Of a DNA stretch of 48,075 nt, positions 34,487-41,724 are shown piece by piece. The DNA is from Gemmatimonadales bacterium. Its GTDB lineage: Bacteria; Gemmatimonadota; Gemmatimonadetes; Longimicrobiales; Gaopeijiaceae. Under the pieces are notes generated by a model. It had not been told where the DNA came from. It worked only from the letters and a program-made list of their open reading frames with translations, and did no database searches. The stretch's first letter is position 1. Every line of letters begins with the position of its first letter. Position numbers and translations under genes: made by a program. Location: assembly GCA_007695195.1 (NCBI GenBank), contig REEG01000130.1, positions 1 to 48,075 of the forward strand, given 5' to 3'.

Positions 34487-34530
34487 GTGTTCATGGTGTG
34501 TTCACTTCTTGTAGAGATATGGTTGACATG
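34487..34530 (+). promoter_or_regulatory. Tandem 11-bp direct repeats, probable CarH-type operator
   Basis: GTGTTCATGGT (34487-34497) and GTGTTCACTTC (34498-34508) share their first seven bases; TTGTAGAGATA (34509-34519) keeps the TGT and A at the same positions, and TGGTTGACATG (34520-34530) keeps G, T, T and A while containing the -35 box. TGT falls at 34488, 34499 and 34510, exactly 11 bp apart. CarH of Thermus is known to bind tandem 11-bp direct repeats overlapping a -35 element. Assignment is inference from this geometry and the adjacent gene. Confidence 0.6.
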
Positions 34531-34551
34531 AGGGCCAATAACGTGCAAAAT
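34523..34551 (+). promoter_or_regulatory. Promoter of the B12-regulator/carotenoid operon
   Basis: TTGACA (34523-34528), 17-bp spacer, CAAAAT (34546-34551): a perfect -35 and a 4/6 -10. The start of transcription would fall near 34558, about 48 bp before the ATG at 34606. Confidence 0.72.
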
Positions 34552-34605
34552 ACCGGATCAGGTCGAAATCGACCTCCTCGTGCCGATCCCGAACCCAGGA
34601 TAACC

Positions 34606-35568
34606 ATGCAGGGATACAACTCCGACCTTTTCCTGACCACATCCGAGACCGCCGATCTCCTCGGGGTACACCCTTCCACCGTGAAGCGTTGGGCCGATGG
34701 TGATGGCCTCGACGCCGACAAGACGGTGGGTGGGCATCGTCGGATCTACCTCCGGACCGCGCTTTCCTTTGCCGAGGAGCGGGGGATCGACACCTTCCTC
34801 ACCCCCTTCGCACCGTTTGAGTCCCACGTCTGGCTTGCCGTCCGGGATGCCAAGGATCATCAGGACTTCCAGCGGATCCGTTCCCTGGCCCTGGGTTGGT
34901 TGATTCGCGGATACCCCCGTCGGGTCACGGCACTCTTCCAGGAACTCATCTCCCGCCCGGACCTCTCCTTCGCACAGGTATGTGACGAGGCCATCCAGCC
35001 CTTCATGGCCGAAGTGGGTACCGCGTGGCGGGAAGGACGACTTCGCATCGGCGAAGAGCACATGGCCAGTCAGGCCATCCTGGAGGCGCTGATCCAGTTC
35101 AGTCCCCGGAACCGCCTGGAAGATCCCGATGAAGACGCCGGCCGCCGGCATCCGGTGGCGGTGGTGGGAGCCATGGAGGGGGACCATCACCAGATCGGCT
35201 CCATGTGCATCCGCGTCCTGTTGGAGCGCGAAGGGTGGCAGGTCTTCTTCCCCGGAGCCAACACGCCGGTTGAGGAGTTTGCAGCGATCCAGCGGGCTCG
35301 TTCCGCCGATCTCGTTTGCATTTCCACCTCGCCGCCGGCGGCCGGAGCCAATATGCGCCGGGCCACGGAACTGCTCCGGGAGTACTACCGCCCGACCCAT
35401 CCCTACAACCTGGTCTTCGGTGGAAGCCGGATCCGGTCCCAATCGGTATTGTCCGGAGACCTCCCATTCCGTAGCGTAGAGCTTTTCGAATCCGCCCGAG
35501 AATTCACCGACTGGGTCCGCGACCGCTGGGGAGGAGCAGACGACAAGGCATGGATGGAATCCGCGTGA
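34606..35568 (+). CDS. MerR-type regulator with B12-binding domain (CarH/LitR-like photoreceptor)
   Basis: 320 residues. MerR-like DNA-binding domain: LTTSETADLLGVHPSTVKRWAD...KTVGGHRRIY (about 9-48). A four-helix domain contains W141-x9-E151-H152, the Wx9EH signature of light-sensing cobalamin domains. The Rossmann B12 domain has the D-x-H-x2-G motif as DHHQIG, with His195 the likely lower axial ligand, then ISTSPPAAGANM and FGGSRI. In CarH, adenosylcobalamin drives a DNA-binding tetramer in the dark and light breaks it, inducing carotenoid genes. The residue after Trp141 is Arg, where Thermus CarH has the His that forms the bis-His light adduct. Start chosen at ATG with AGGA 5 bp upstream; earlier in-frame codons would lie inside the promoter. 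The gene overlaps cruF. An AerR/PpaA-type role is the alternative. Confidence 0.88.
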   Translation: MQGYNSDLFLTTSETADLLGVHPSTVKRWADGDGLDADKTVGGHRRIYLRTALSFAEERGIDTFLTPFAPFESHVWLAVRDAKDHQDFQRIRSLALGWLIRGYPRRVTALFQELISRPDLSFAQVCDEAIQPFMAEVGTAWREGRLRIGEEHMASQAILEALIQFSPRNRLEDPDEDAGRRHPVAVVGAMEGDHHQIGSMCIRVLLEREGWQVFFPGANTPVEEFAAIQRARSADLVCISTSPPAAGANMRRATELLREYYRPTHPYNLVFGGSRIRSQSVLSGDLPFRSVELFESAREFTDWVRDRWGGADDKAWMESA

Positions 35569-36458
35569 ACACGGCACGGACCGGGGGGATTCGGTCTCCG
35601 GAGGGGATCGGCCTGATCGCCTTCCTGGTTTTCACCTTCATTGCGTTGGCAGGCTACGGGATCTTTGGTCTCCGGCCGTGGAACCTGCCCATGCACATAG
35701 ATCTGGTTGTCTCCTTCTGGGAGATCTCCAACCAGTTCTTCGCCCAACTCCACATCATCCTCGGTTCGGTGGTCCTGGGCATCCTCCTGGTACGCTACGC
35801 CGGTTGGAAGTGGTTTCCAGCCTTCGTTCTCGTCTACGTTTTCTCGTTTCTCAGCGAGTACTTCGGGACCGGCTACGGCATCCCCTTCGGTCACTACACC
35901 TACACTGAGCTTCTGGGCTGGAAGATTGATGACCGGGTCCCCTGGGTGATTCCGCTGAGCTGGTTCCTCATGGCGGTTCCCTCCTATGCGCTGGCCCGGG
36001 TGACCTTTCCGGGGCGCGCGGGGCGTTGGCCCCGGATTCTCTTTGCCGCCGTTCTTCTGACGCTCTGGGACCTGGCGCTGGATCCGGCCATGAGCTATCA
36101 GGCGCCTTTCACCGGTCCCCTCTACTGGGTGTGGGACGACACCACGGCGCCATACTACGGCATGCCCTGGGTGAATCTGGCAGGCTGGGTGGGGACGGGG
36201 ATCGTCCTCATGATCTGTCTTGAGTTCACCGGGGCCGACAACTGGACCGATTCCCTTTCGCTTCCGTGGCTGTCGGCCTACTATGGCATCACCGTGCTCA
36301 TGCCCTTCGGAATGATCATCCTGGAGGGCCTCTGGGTTGCGGTCATCACCACCATCGTTGCCTACATTCTGGCGTACGGGTTGCACGTATGGGTCGCCCG
36401 TCGCCGGTCGTCTCCAGCCCACGAGCTGGAGGATCGACCTGTACAGGAGGTTGCATGA
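35550..36458 (+). CDS. cruF: Carotenoid 1,2-hydratase, CruF family
   Basis: 302-residue integral membrane protein with about seven hydrophobic segments. The signature SEYFGTGYGIPFGHYTYTE, VPWVIPLSWFLMAVPSY and LTLWDLALDPAM are those of the CruF/DUF422 carotenoid family, which hydrates the 1,2 double bond of psi ends (gamma-carotene or bisanhydrobacterioruberin-type substrates). In phototrophic Gemmatimonas the antenna carotenoid is reported as an oscillol diglycoside, which needs such hydration; that link is from memory. Start ATG 35550 overlaps the regulator by 19 bp; GTG 35565 (GTGA overlap) is equally good. The stop overlaps the next ATG (ATGA), so all three genes are coupled. Confidence 0.88.
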   Translation: MDGIRVNTARTGGIRSPEGIGLIAFLVFTFIALAGYGIFGLRPWNLPMHIDLVVSFWEISNQFFAQLHIILGSVVLGILLVRYAGWKWFPAFVLVYVFSFLSEYFGTGYGIPFGHYTYTELLGWKIDDRVPWVIPLSWFLMAVPSYALARVTFPGRAGRWPRILFAAVLLTLWDLALDPAMSYQAPFTGPLYWVWDDTTAPYYGMPWVNLAGWVGTGIVLMICLEFTGADNWTDSLSLPWLSAYYGITVLMPFGMIILEGLWVAVITTIVAYILAYGLHVWVARRRSSPAHELEDRPVQEVA

Positions 36459-38455
36459 CAGGAAGCGAAGAGAGCCATCCAGTGGCGGTTGGGGCCTTGT
36501 TCCGGCCGGACCCCGCTTTCGTGGATGCTCTTCGCGCCACGGCATCCCGGCTCGCCGGCGAGTTGGATCTTCCGGGGCCCTCATTGGAGGGGAAGCTCCT
36601 TCGCCCCACCATCGCCCGAGCCGCCGCCCCCCCCCACCTCCACTCCGATCCTGCGTTCCTGTCCGGAGCGCTGGCCATCCAGATGGTCCACGAGGCGTCC
36701 ATCCTCCACGACGATATCCTGGATGACTCCTCCACCCGCAGGAACTCTCCCTCCGCCATGGCCCGGCACGGGATCGCCCGTTGTCTGGTGGAAGGGGATC
36801 ACCTTCTCACCGCGGCCTACCGGGTTGCCCACGCCACCGGTTCCCTGGCTTTCCTTGGGCGATTCACGCGGGCCGTGGAGCGGACGGTGGCGGGTGAGCG
36901 AGCGCAGCATGCGGCGCGGGGGCGCGTTCTTTCGGAGGCCGAGTATCAGGAGATCACCGCGGCCAAGTCCGGTGAGCTCTTCGGATGCGCCGTGGCCTTG
37001 CCGCGTCTGCTCACATCCCGAGGCGAGGACCATACGGTGGCCTCTGCCTTCGACCTGGGTGTTCGTCTGGGACGGTTCTACCAGATGGTGGATGACTTCC
37101 TGGATCTCTGCCCTCGGGCTAGCCTGGGAAAGTCCCCCCTGCAGGACTATCGACAAGGGAAGTGGACGTGGCCCCTGGCGGAGGCTGGTCTGGACGGTTT
37201 CGAGTTGGATGACCACGCACTCTATGAGCGTCTCTTCAGCCGGATCCAGGGAGGGGAGACACCCATGCGGAGTGCCTTTCGCCGGTTGGAGTTGGAGGGC
37301 GGGCGCCTCCACGACGCATGGGCGCGGGAGTTCGGGTCAGACGAGATCGTCCCCCGGTTGATCGAAAGTTGGATTCGCGCGGCCGAGTCGACGCTGGAGG
37401 TGGAAGAGTCAACGAGCGGCTCTCAGGATGATGGAGGGACTCCGAGCCTCTCCACCCGCGCGGCATCTCCATCGGAAGGTCCGTCCACCCCCGCCGCGGT
37501 GGAGGCGGTGCGTCGCCAGGCTGTGGAACTCGGTGGGGCAGGGGACTGGATCCGTTACTTCGGCCGCCATTCCCGTTCCTTCCGCTTTTCGGCGCGACTC
37601 TTCCCACCTGAAGAGGGACGGCTCGTGTCGGGGATCTACGCCTTCTGCCGGTTCACCGATGATCTGGTGGACGGATCACCCGACGCGGACCCGGCGGAGC
37701 TGGACGCCCGCATCGATGCCTGGCAGGCATTGATCCGGGAGGCCTATGCCACCGGGTCCACGGGGATTTCCCTTCTCGATGAGGTCATGGGAGAGACGGC
37801 TCGCCGCGGGGTCACCTCCCTCTACGCCGAGGAGTTGGTCCGAGGGGTGGCCATGGACATCCGGCCCCAGGAGTACCCCGACCTGGAGGCCCTGCGGCGG
37901 TACTCCTACCGAGTAGCCTCGGTGGTGGGCCTCTGGCTCACCGAACTCTTCGGACGCTCGGACCCCTGGGTGTTGAGACGGGCCGAGGCCATGGGCCAGG
38001 CCATGCAGATGACCAACATCCTGAGGGATGTTGGCGAGGACCTCCGTCGCGGGCGCCTCTACCTGCCCCTGGATCACCTGGATCGGTTCGGCCTTACCCG
38101 CCGCGATCTCGAACGGGCTGCGGCGGGGGAGGGCGACATCCCCTCGGGCTATGGCGAGTTGGTGGAGACCCTCATGCGGCGCGCCGAAGAGGACTACGCG
38201 GCGGCGGCCGCCGCAATCCCGGCCCTCCCCATCTTCTTCCAGCGGCCCGTGGCCGTGGCCGGTCAGGTCTACCGGGGCATCCATCAGGAGATCCGAGCCA
38301 ACGCCTACGATAACCTCCGTCGGCGGGCCTATACCTCCCTGTATCGAAAGGTGGTGCTGGGCGGGCAGGGGCTCTGGGGGCTCCGGGTGGCTCGCCGCAG
38401 CTACGTTCCCGACCGGAGCGTGGGCGTTCTCTTCCGGGATCCTGCCGTCAGCTGA
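36455..38455 (+). CDS. Fused prenyl diphosphate synthase (CrtE-like)-phytoene synthase (CrtB)
   Basis: 666 residues. Residues 1-310 are a trans-prenyl diphosphate synthase: GKLLRP (47-51), first Asp-rich motif LHDDILDD (86-91), EGDHLLTAAY, KSGELFG, second Asp-rich motif QMVDDFLD (213-217) and DYRQGKWTWP. Residues 318-350 are a Ser/Thr/Pro-rich linker. Residues 355-666 are phytoene synthase: SFRFSARLFPPEEG, YAFCRFTDDLVDG (Asp402-406), YAEELVRGVAMDI, QMTNILRDVGEDLRRGRLYLP (Asp525, Asp529), IPALPIFFQRPVAVAGQVYRGIH. Both halves keep their catalytic aspartates, so one protein could make geranylgeranyl diphosphate and condense it to phytoene. CAGGAGG lies 4 bp before the ATG, which overlaps cruF. 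Tail-to-tail 8-bp overlap with hemF. A separate crtE lies 2.3 kb downstream. Confidence 0.93.
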   Translation: MTGSEESHPVAVGALFRPDPAFVDALRATASRLAGELDLPGPSLEGKLLRPTIARAAAPPHLHSDPAFLSGALAIQMVHEASILHDDILDDSSTRRNSPSAMARHGIARCLVEGDHLLTAAYRVAHATGSLAFLGRFTRAVERTVAGERAQHAARGRVLSEAEYQEITAAKSGELFGCAVALPRLLTSRGEDHTVASAFDLGVRLGRFYQMVDDFLDLCPRASLGKSPLQDYRQGKWTWPLAEAGLDGFELDDHALYERLFSRIQGGETPMRSAFRRLELEGGRLHDAWAREFGSDEIVPRLIESWIRAAESTLEVEESTSGSQDDGGTPSLSTRAASPSEGPSTPAAVEAVRRQAVELGGAGDWIRYFGRHSRSFRFSARLFPPEEGRLVSGIYAFCRFTDDLVDGSPDADPAELDARIDAWQALIREAYATGSTGISLLDEVMGETARRGVTSLYAEELVRGVAMDIRPQEYPDLEALRRYSYRVASVVGLWLTELFGRSDPWVLRRAEAMGQAMQMTNILRDVGEDLRRGRLYLPLDHLDRFGLTRRDLERAAAGEGDIPSGYGELVETLMRRAEEDYAAAAAAIPALPIFFQRPVAVAGQVYRGIHQEIRANAYDNLRRRAYTSLYRKVVLGGQGLWGLRVARRSYVPDRSVGVLFRDPAVS

Positions 38456-39548
38456 CCTGCCGGGCCCGAGGGACGGCGAGAGCGAGTGGAATGCCCGAGG
38501 CCCAGTCATGGGGCCGAAGCATGTCCTGGAGACGCGACTCGAAGCTGCCTGCTTCGTAGGTGACGTCGTAGTCCCACCGGGCCACTGGAGGCATGCTCAT
38601 GAGCACGCTCTCGATCCTGGCGTTGGTGAGCAACCCGAAGCGCGTTCCCCGGTCGTGAACGAGGTTGAACTCCACGTAGCGGCCCCGACGGAGCATCTGG
38701 AGTTCCTTCTCACGAGGTCCCCAGGGAAGGTCCCGTCTGGCTTCCACCAATGGACCGTAGGCGGGTGGGAGGGAAAAGCCCACATCCCGGACAAAGGCAA
38801 AGAGTCCTTCGGCTTCCATGGCGCCATCAACCTCCGGTCGGAGATTGTCGAAGAAGATGCCGCCGACGCCCCGGAGTTCTCCGCCCCGGTGGCCATTCAC
38901 GAAATAGTCGTCGCACCAGTCCTTGAACCGGGGATACAGAGAAACGCCCCAGCCGTCGCAGGCCGCCTTCAGTGTCCGGTGGAAGTGGACGGCGTCCTCC
39001 GGGAAGGGATGGGTGGGGGTGAGGTCCAGTCCGCCGCCGAACCAGTGGTCCAGTCGTTCACCGTCCGGTCCCTCCAGTTCGAAGTAGCGCACATTCATGT
39101 GCACGATGGGAACCATGGGACTCAGGGGATGGCACACCACGCTGACCCCGGTGGCGAAGAACCGGATCTCGCCGGGGGGGAGGGATCTCGCCCCCAAGCG
39201 CTCCGCCTCGGCCCGGGCGATGGCACCGCCCCCTGTGTATCGGTTCACTCCCACCTTCTCGAAGGTGTGGCCTTCGGTAAGGACCCGGGAGACACCGGCC
39301 CCTCCTCCAGGACGATCCCACGCATCTTCCCGGAAACGTCCGCCACCATCCGCGTCTTCGAAGAACTGGCTCAGATGCTCCTGGAGCGTTCGCATCCAGT
39401 CAGCCACCCGGGGCCGGAGCGGTCCGGGGGCAGAGCCTCTGCCCAGCAGCGGGATCCGCCGGGTGCGGGGAAGAAGGGGGGTGTCATGGGCGATCCAGTC
39501 CGGAATGAGGACCGGTTCGGGGTTCGGGGTCAGGGGGAATCCCGGCAT
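38448..39548 (-). CDS. hemF: Oxygen-dependent coproporphyrinogen III oxidase
   Basis: 366 residues from the outer start. Core motifs: REDAWDRPGGGAGVSRVLTEGHTFEKVGVN, VCHPLSPMVPIVHMNVRYFEL, DHWFGGGLDLTPTHPF, FKDWCDDYFVNGHRGGELRGVGGIFFDNL and YVEFNLVHDRGTRFGL. It converts coproporphyrinogen III to protoporphyrinogen IX using O2, so the pigment pathway here is compatible with aerobic growth. About 50 unconserved N-terminal residues precede the core; an internal ATG at 39395 would give a standard 315-residue enzyme. It is the last gene of the minus-strand pigment operon and overlaps hemA by 19 bp if the outer start is used. Confidence 0.95.
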   Translation of the reverse strand: MPGFPLTPNPEPVLIPDWIAHDTPLLPRTRRIPLLGRGSAPGPLRPRVADWMRTLQEHLSQFFEDADGGGRFREDAWDRPGGGAGVSRVLTEGHTFEKVGVNRYTGGGAIARAEAERLGARSLPPGEIRFFATGVSVVCHPLSPMVPIVHMNVRYFELEGPDGERLDHWFGGGLDLTPTHPFPEDAVHFHRTLKAACDGWGVSLYPRFKDWCDDYFVNGHRGGELRGVGGIFFDNLRPEVDGAMEAEGLFAFVRDVGFSLPPAYGPLVEARRDLPWGPREKELQMLRRGRYVEFNLVHDRGTRFGLLTNARIESVLMSMPPVARWDYDVTYEAGSFESRLQDMLRPHDWASGIPLALAVPRARQVS

Positions 39549-40789
39549 CCGTTCTCCGTATGGGTTGTGAGGGATGATCCAAACAAGCGCTCGAGGGTTC
39601 GGGCCAGGCCCGTCACCTCATCCTGATCAGCGCCAGATTCCCGGAGGGCGATCATGGGGCGCGCCATGATCTTGGCAGCGACGCGGCGAGCCACGCGCTC
39701 CACCTCCTCGTCTTCCCGACTCGTATACCCGACCTCCCGTCGGGTCACGTCCAGGACCAACTCCCGGAGAGGCCGCAGGGCCTGACTGGCTCCGATGGTG
39801 CTTCTCCACTCCTGGAAACCCCGCAACTCTTCCCGAATCACGATCTCGGCGGCGGGGATCGCACCCTGTCGGGCCGCCTCCACCTGCCCGGCCTCGGGGT
39901 GCACGTCGTCCAGATCTCGGAGTACGACTCCGGGTATGCCGCCCACACCAGGAGCCACATTCCGAGGAAGCGCCACATCCACGAAGACCAGCGGGGTCTG
40001 TCTCCGGTCGCCGGAAGGAATGTGGTTGGGATGCAGGATGGGGGTCGGGGCGCCGGTGGCCACGATGACGCCCGACACCTCACCCAGAAGGCGGTTGAGG
40101 TCGGCGTAGGGCGCCCATTCTATCCCGCACTCCCGCGCTAGCTTTTCGGCACGGGAGTCAGTGCGGTTCACCAGGATCACACGGTGGTGTCCACTCTCCG
40201 CCAACGTCCGAGCGGCGTGCGATCCCACCTTGCCGCACCCCAACACCATGACGGCCGTGCGGGCGGGGAGCCGGCGGATCAGGTAACGAGCGGCCTCGGA
40301 ACCCACGGAGCTACGGCCCGCCATGAGCTCGGTTTCAGTCCGGACCCGCTTACCGGCCCGGATGGCCGTATCGAAGAGACGCCTCAGGTGCGTCCCGGCC
40401 GCCTCGAAGCGAATGGCTTCCCGGTAGGCGCTCCTGACCTGTCCCAGGATGTGGATGTCTCCCAGGACCTGGGATTCAAGCCCTCCACAGACCCTGAGGA
40501 GGTGCCGGACCGCCCCCGTCTCCCGACGGATGACCAGCCGATGTTCCGGGGCGTTTTCCAGGCCGATGGAGGCGGCCCAGAGGGCTGCCAGTGCACTGGG
40601 ATTCGGCTCTTCTTGCGTTCCCCAGGCGTAGAGTTCCGTCCGGTTGCAGGTTCGGACGGCCACAGCCTCCTCGATCTCGGCCCGGCGCATCTCCCGGTAG
40701 AGGTCAGGCACCCGGTCATCGGCAATGACCCAGCGTTCCCGCTCCGCAACGGTCATGGTCCGGTAGTCGAGTCCGATGGAAATCAGCAC
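39530..40789 (-). CDS. hemA: Glutamyl-tRNA reductase
   Basis: 419-residue HemA of the C5 pathway, reducing glutamyl-tRNA to glutamate-1-semialdehyde, the first step of tetrapyrrole synthesis. Catalytic Cys48 lies in RTCNRTELYAWG; further motifs are GGLESQVLGDIHILGQVRSAY, the NADPH-binding VMVLGCGKVGSHAARTL and VDVALPRNVAPGVG, plus the C-terminal dimerisation helix. The GTG at 40789 is chosen: GGGAGG lies 6 bp upstream and it gives the conserved MLISIGLDYRT; it overlaps the crtE stop by 7 bp. Inclusion in the pigment operon couples precursor supply to bacteriochlorophyll synthesis. Confidence 0.96.
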   Translation of the reverse strand: MLISIGLDYRTMTVAERERWVIADDRVPDLYREMRRAEIEEAVAVRTCNRTELYAWGTQEEPNPSALAALWAASIGLENAPEHRLVIRRETGAVRHLLRVCGGLESQVLGDIHILGQVRSAYREAIRFEAAGTHLRRLFDTAIRAGKRVRTETELMAGRSSVGSEAARYLIRRLPARTAVMVLGCGKVGSHAARTLAESGHHRVILVNRTDSRAEKLARECGIEWAPYADLNRLLGEVSGVIVATGAPTPILHPNHIPSGDRRQTPLVFVDVALPRNVAPGVGGIPGVVLRDLDDVHPEAGQVEAARQGAIPAAEIVIREELRGFQEWRSTIGASQALRPLRELVLDVTRREVGYTSREDEEVERVARRVAAKIMARPMIALRESGADQDEVTGLARTLERLFGSSLTTHTENGCRDSP

Positions 40790-41724
40790 GGCATTCCTCC
40801 CGGTTGGAGCTCGGGCACCCGGCCCGGATCGCCTACGATTCGGCATCCCAGCCCCGCCAGAAGCGCCACCCCATCCGGGGAAAGGCCCGGAGCCTGTCTC
40901 AGCCGCCGCCGCGCCCGCCCCAGGAGACGGATGGATTGGGCGGCGGGTCGTCGTCCACCAGGCGCCTTGCCCAGCGCGGCGTCCTCATCCAGATCCCGAG
41001 CATCGTCGGCCAGCTGGTAGGCCCAGCCCAGATCCTCTCCGAATCCCCAGAGCGCTTCCTGAGTGGCTGCGCCCGCTCCCGCGGCCGCGGCCCCACCCCA
41101 GACGGCAAAGGCGGCCAGATCCGTGGTTTTGCGGCGATGGAGGCGTCGGGCACAGCCGCCATGCCGGAAGGTGCCCAGGAGATCCACGGCCTGACCACCG
41201 GCCATCCCGGACAGCCCGAAGCAGCGTCCCCACACCCCGGCCAGCTCTCCCGCGCTACGGGACGACTGGCCCAGGAGCTCGGCGCTCCGTGCCAGGAGGC
41301 CGACGGCAAGGAGGATGGCTCCGGAGAGGCCCACACGGCGGTGGGTCGCCGAGGCGCCCCTGCGCTCGTCGGCGTCGTCCATGCAGGGTAGGTCGTCCAG
41401 GACCAGGGACGCGGTATGGGTCAGTTCAACGGCTACGGCCACGCCCAGGGCGTCCCGTAGGTCACCGCCACAGGCCCGGGCAGCGGCAAGGCTGAGGAGT
41501 GGACGCCAGCGCCGTCCACCACCGCCCGGAATCCCCACGGCCTGCCTCAATTCCTCTTCCAGGCCGGGAGGCAGCCCGGCGTGATGGACGGTGGAACGGT
41601 AGAGTTCGCGTTCCAGGAGCGGGAGGACCTCCGTCGGAAAGGCGACAGCCAGGTCCAGCCCGTCGGGGAGTCGTGTCCGCCGGGGTTTCTTCACCCCCGG
41701 GGGCTTCTCGATGAGGGCGCTCAT
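40783..41724 (-). CDS. crtE: Geranylgeranyl diphosphate synthase
   Basis: 313-residue bacterial-type prenyl diphosphate synthase. First Asp-rich motif VLDDLPCMDD (Asp110-Asp116, the FPPS/GGPPS type with two residues inserted), GLSGMAGGQAVDL, KTTDLAAFAV, and second Asp-rich motif YQLADDARD. The usual GGKR-x-RP is GGRRWRP here, with Arg for Lys. Its product would feed carotenoids and the geranylgeranyl tail that BchG attaches and BchP reduces. ATG overlaps bchP by 4 bp. This is distinct from the synthase domain fused to phytoene synthase at 36455. Confidence 0.9.
   Translation of the reverse strand: MSALIEKPPGVKKPRRTRLPDGLDLAVAFPTEVLPLLERELYRSTVHHAGLPPGLEEELRQAVGIPGGGGRRWRPLLSLAAARACGGDLRDALGVAVAVELTHTASLVLDDLPCMDDADERRGASATHRRVGLSGAILLAVGLLARSAELLGQSSRSAGELAGVWGRCFGLSGMAGGQAVDLLGTFRHGGCARRLHRRKTTDLAAFAVWGGAAAAGAGAATQEALWGFGEDLGWAYQLADDARDLDEDAALGKAPGGRRPAAQSIRLLGRARRRLRQAPGLSPDGVALLAGLGCRIVGDPGRVPELQPGGMPC

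Noticed and set aside
34510-34528. TGT...ACA pair upstream of the B12 regulator as a PpsR site
   Set aside because: Spacing is 13, not 12, and the TGT is explained better by the 11-bp repeat series.
34498-34605. Earlier start for the B12 regulator (36 extra residues)
   Set aside because: It would begin inside the repeat operator, upstream of the -35/-10 boxes, whereas the ATG at 34606 has a good ribosome binding site and directly precedes the MerR domain.
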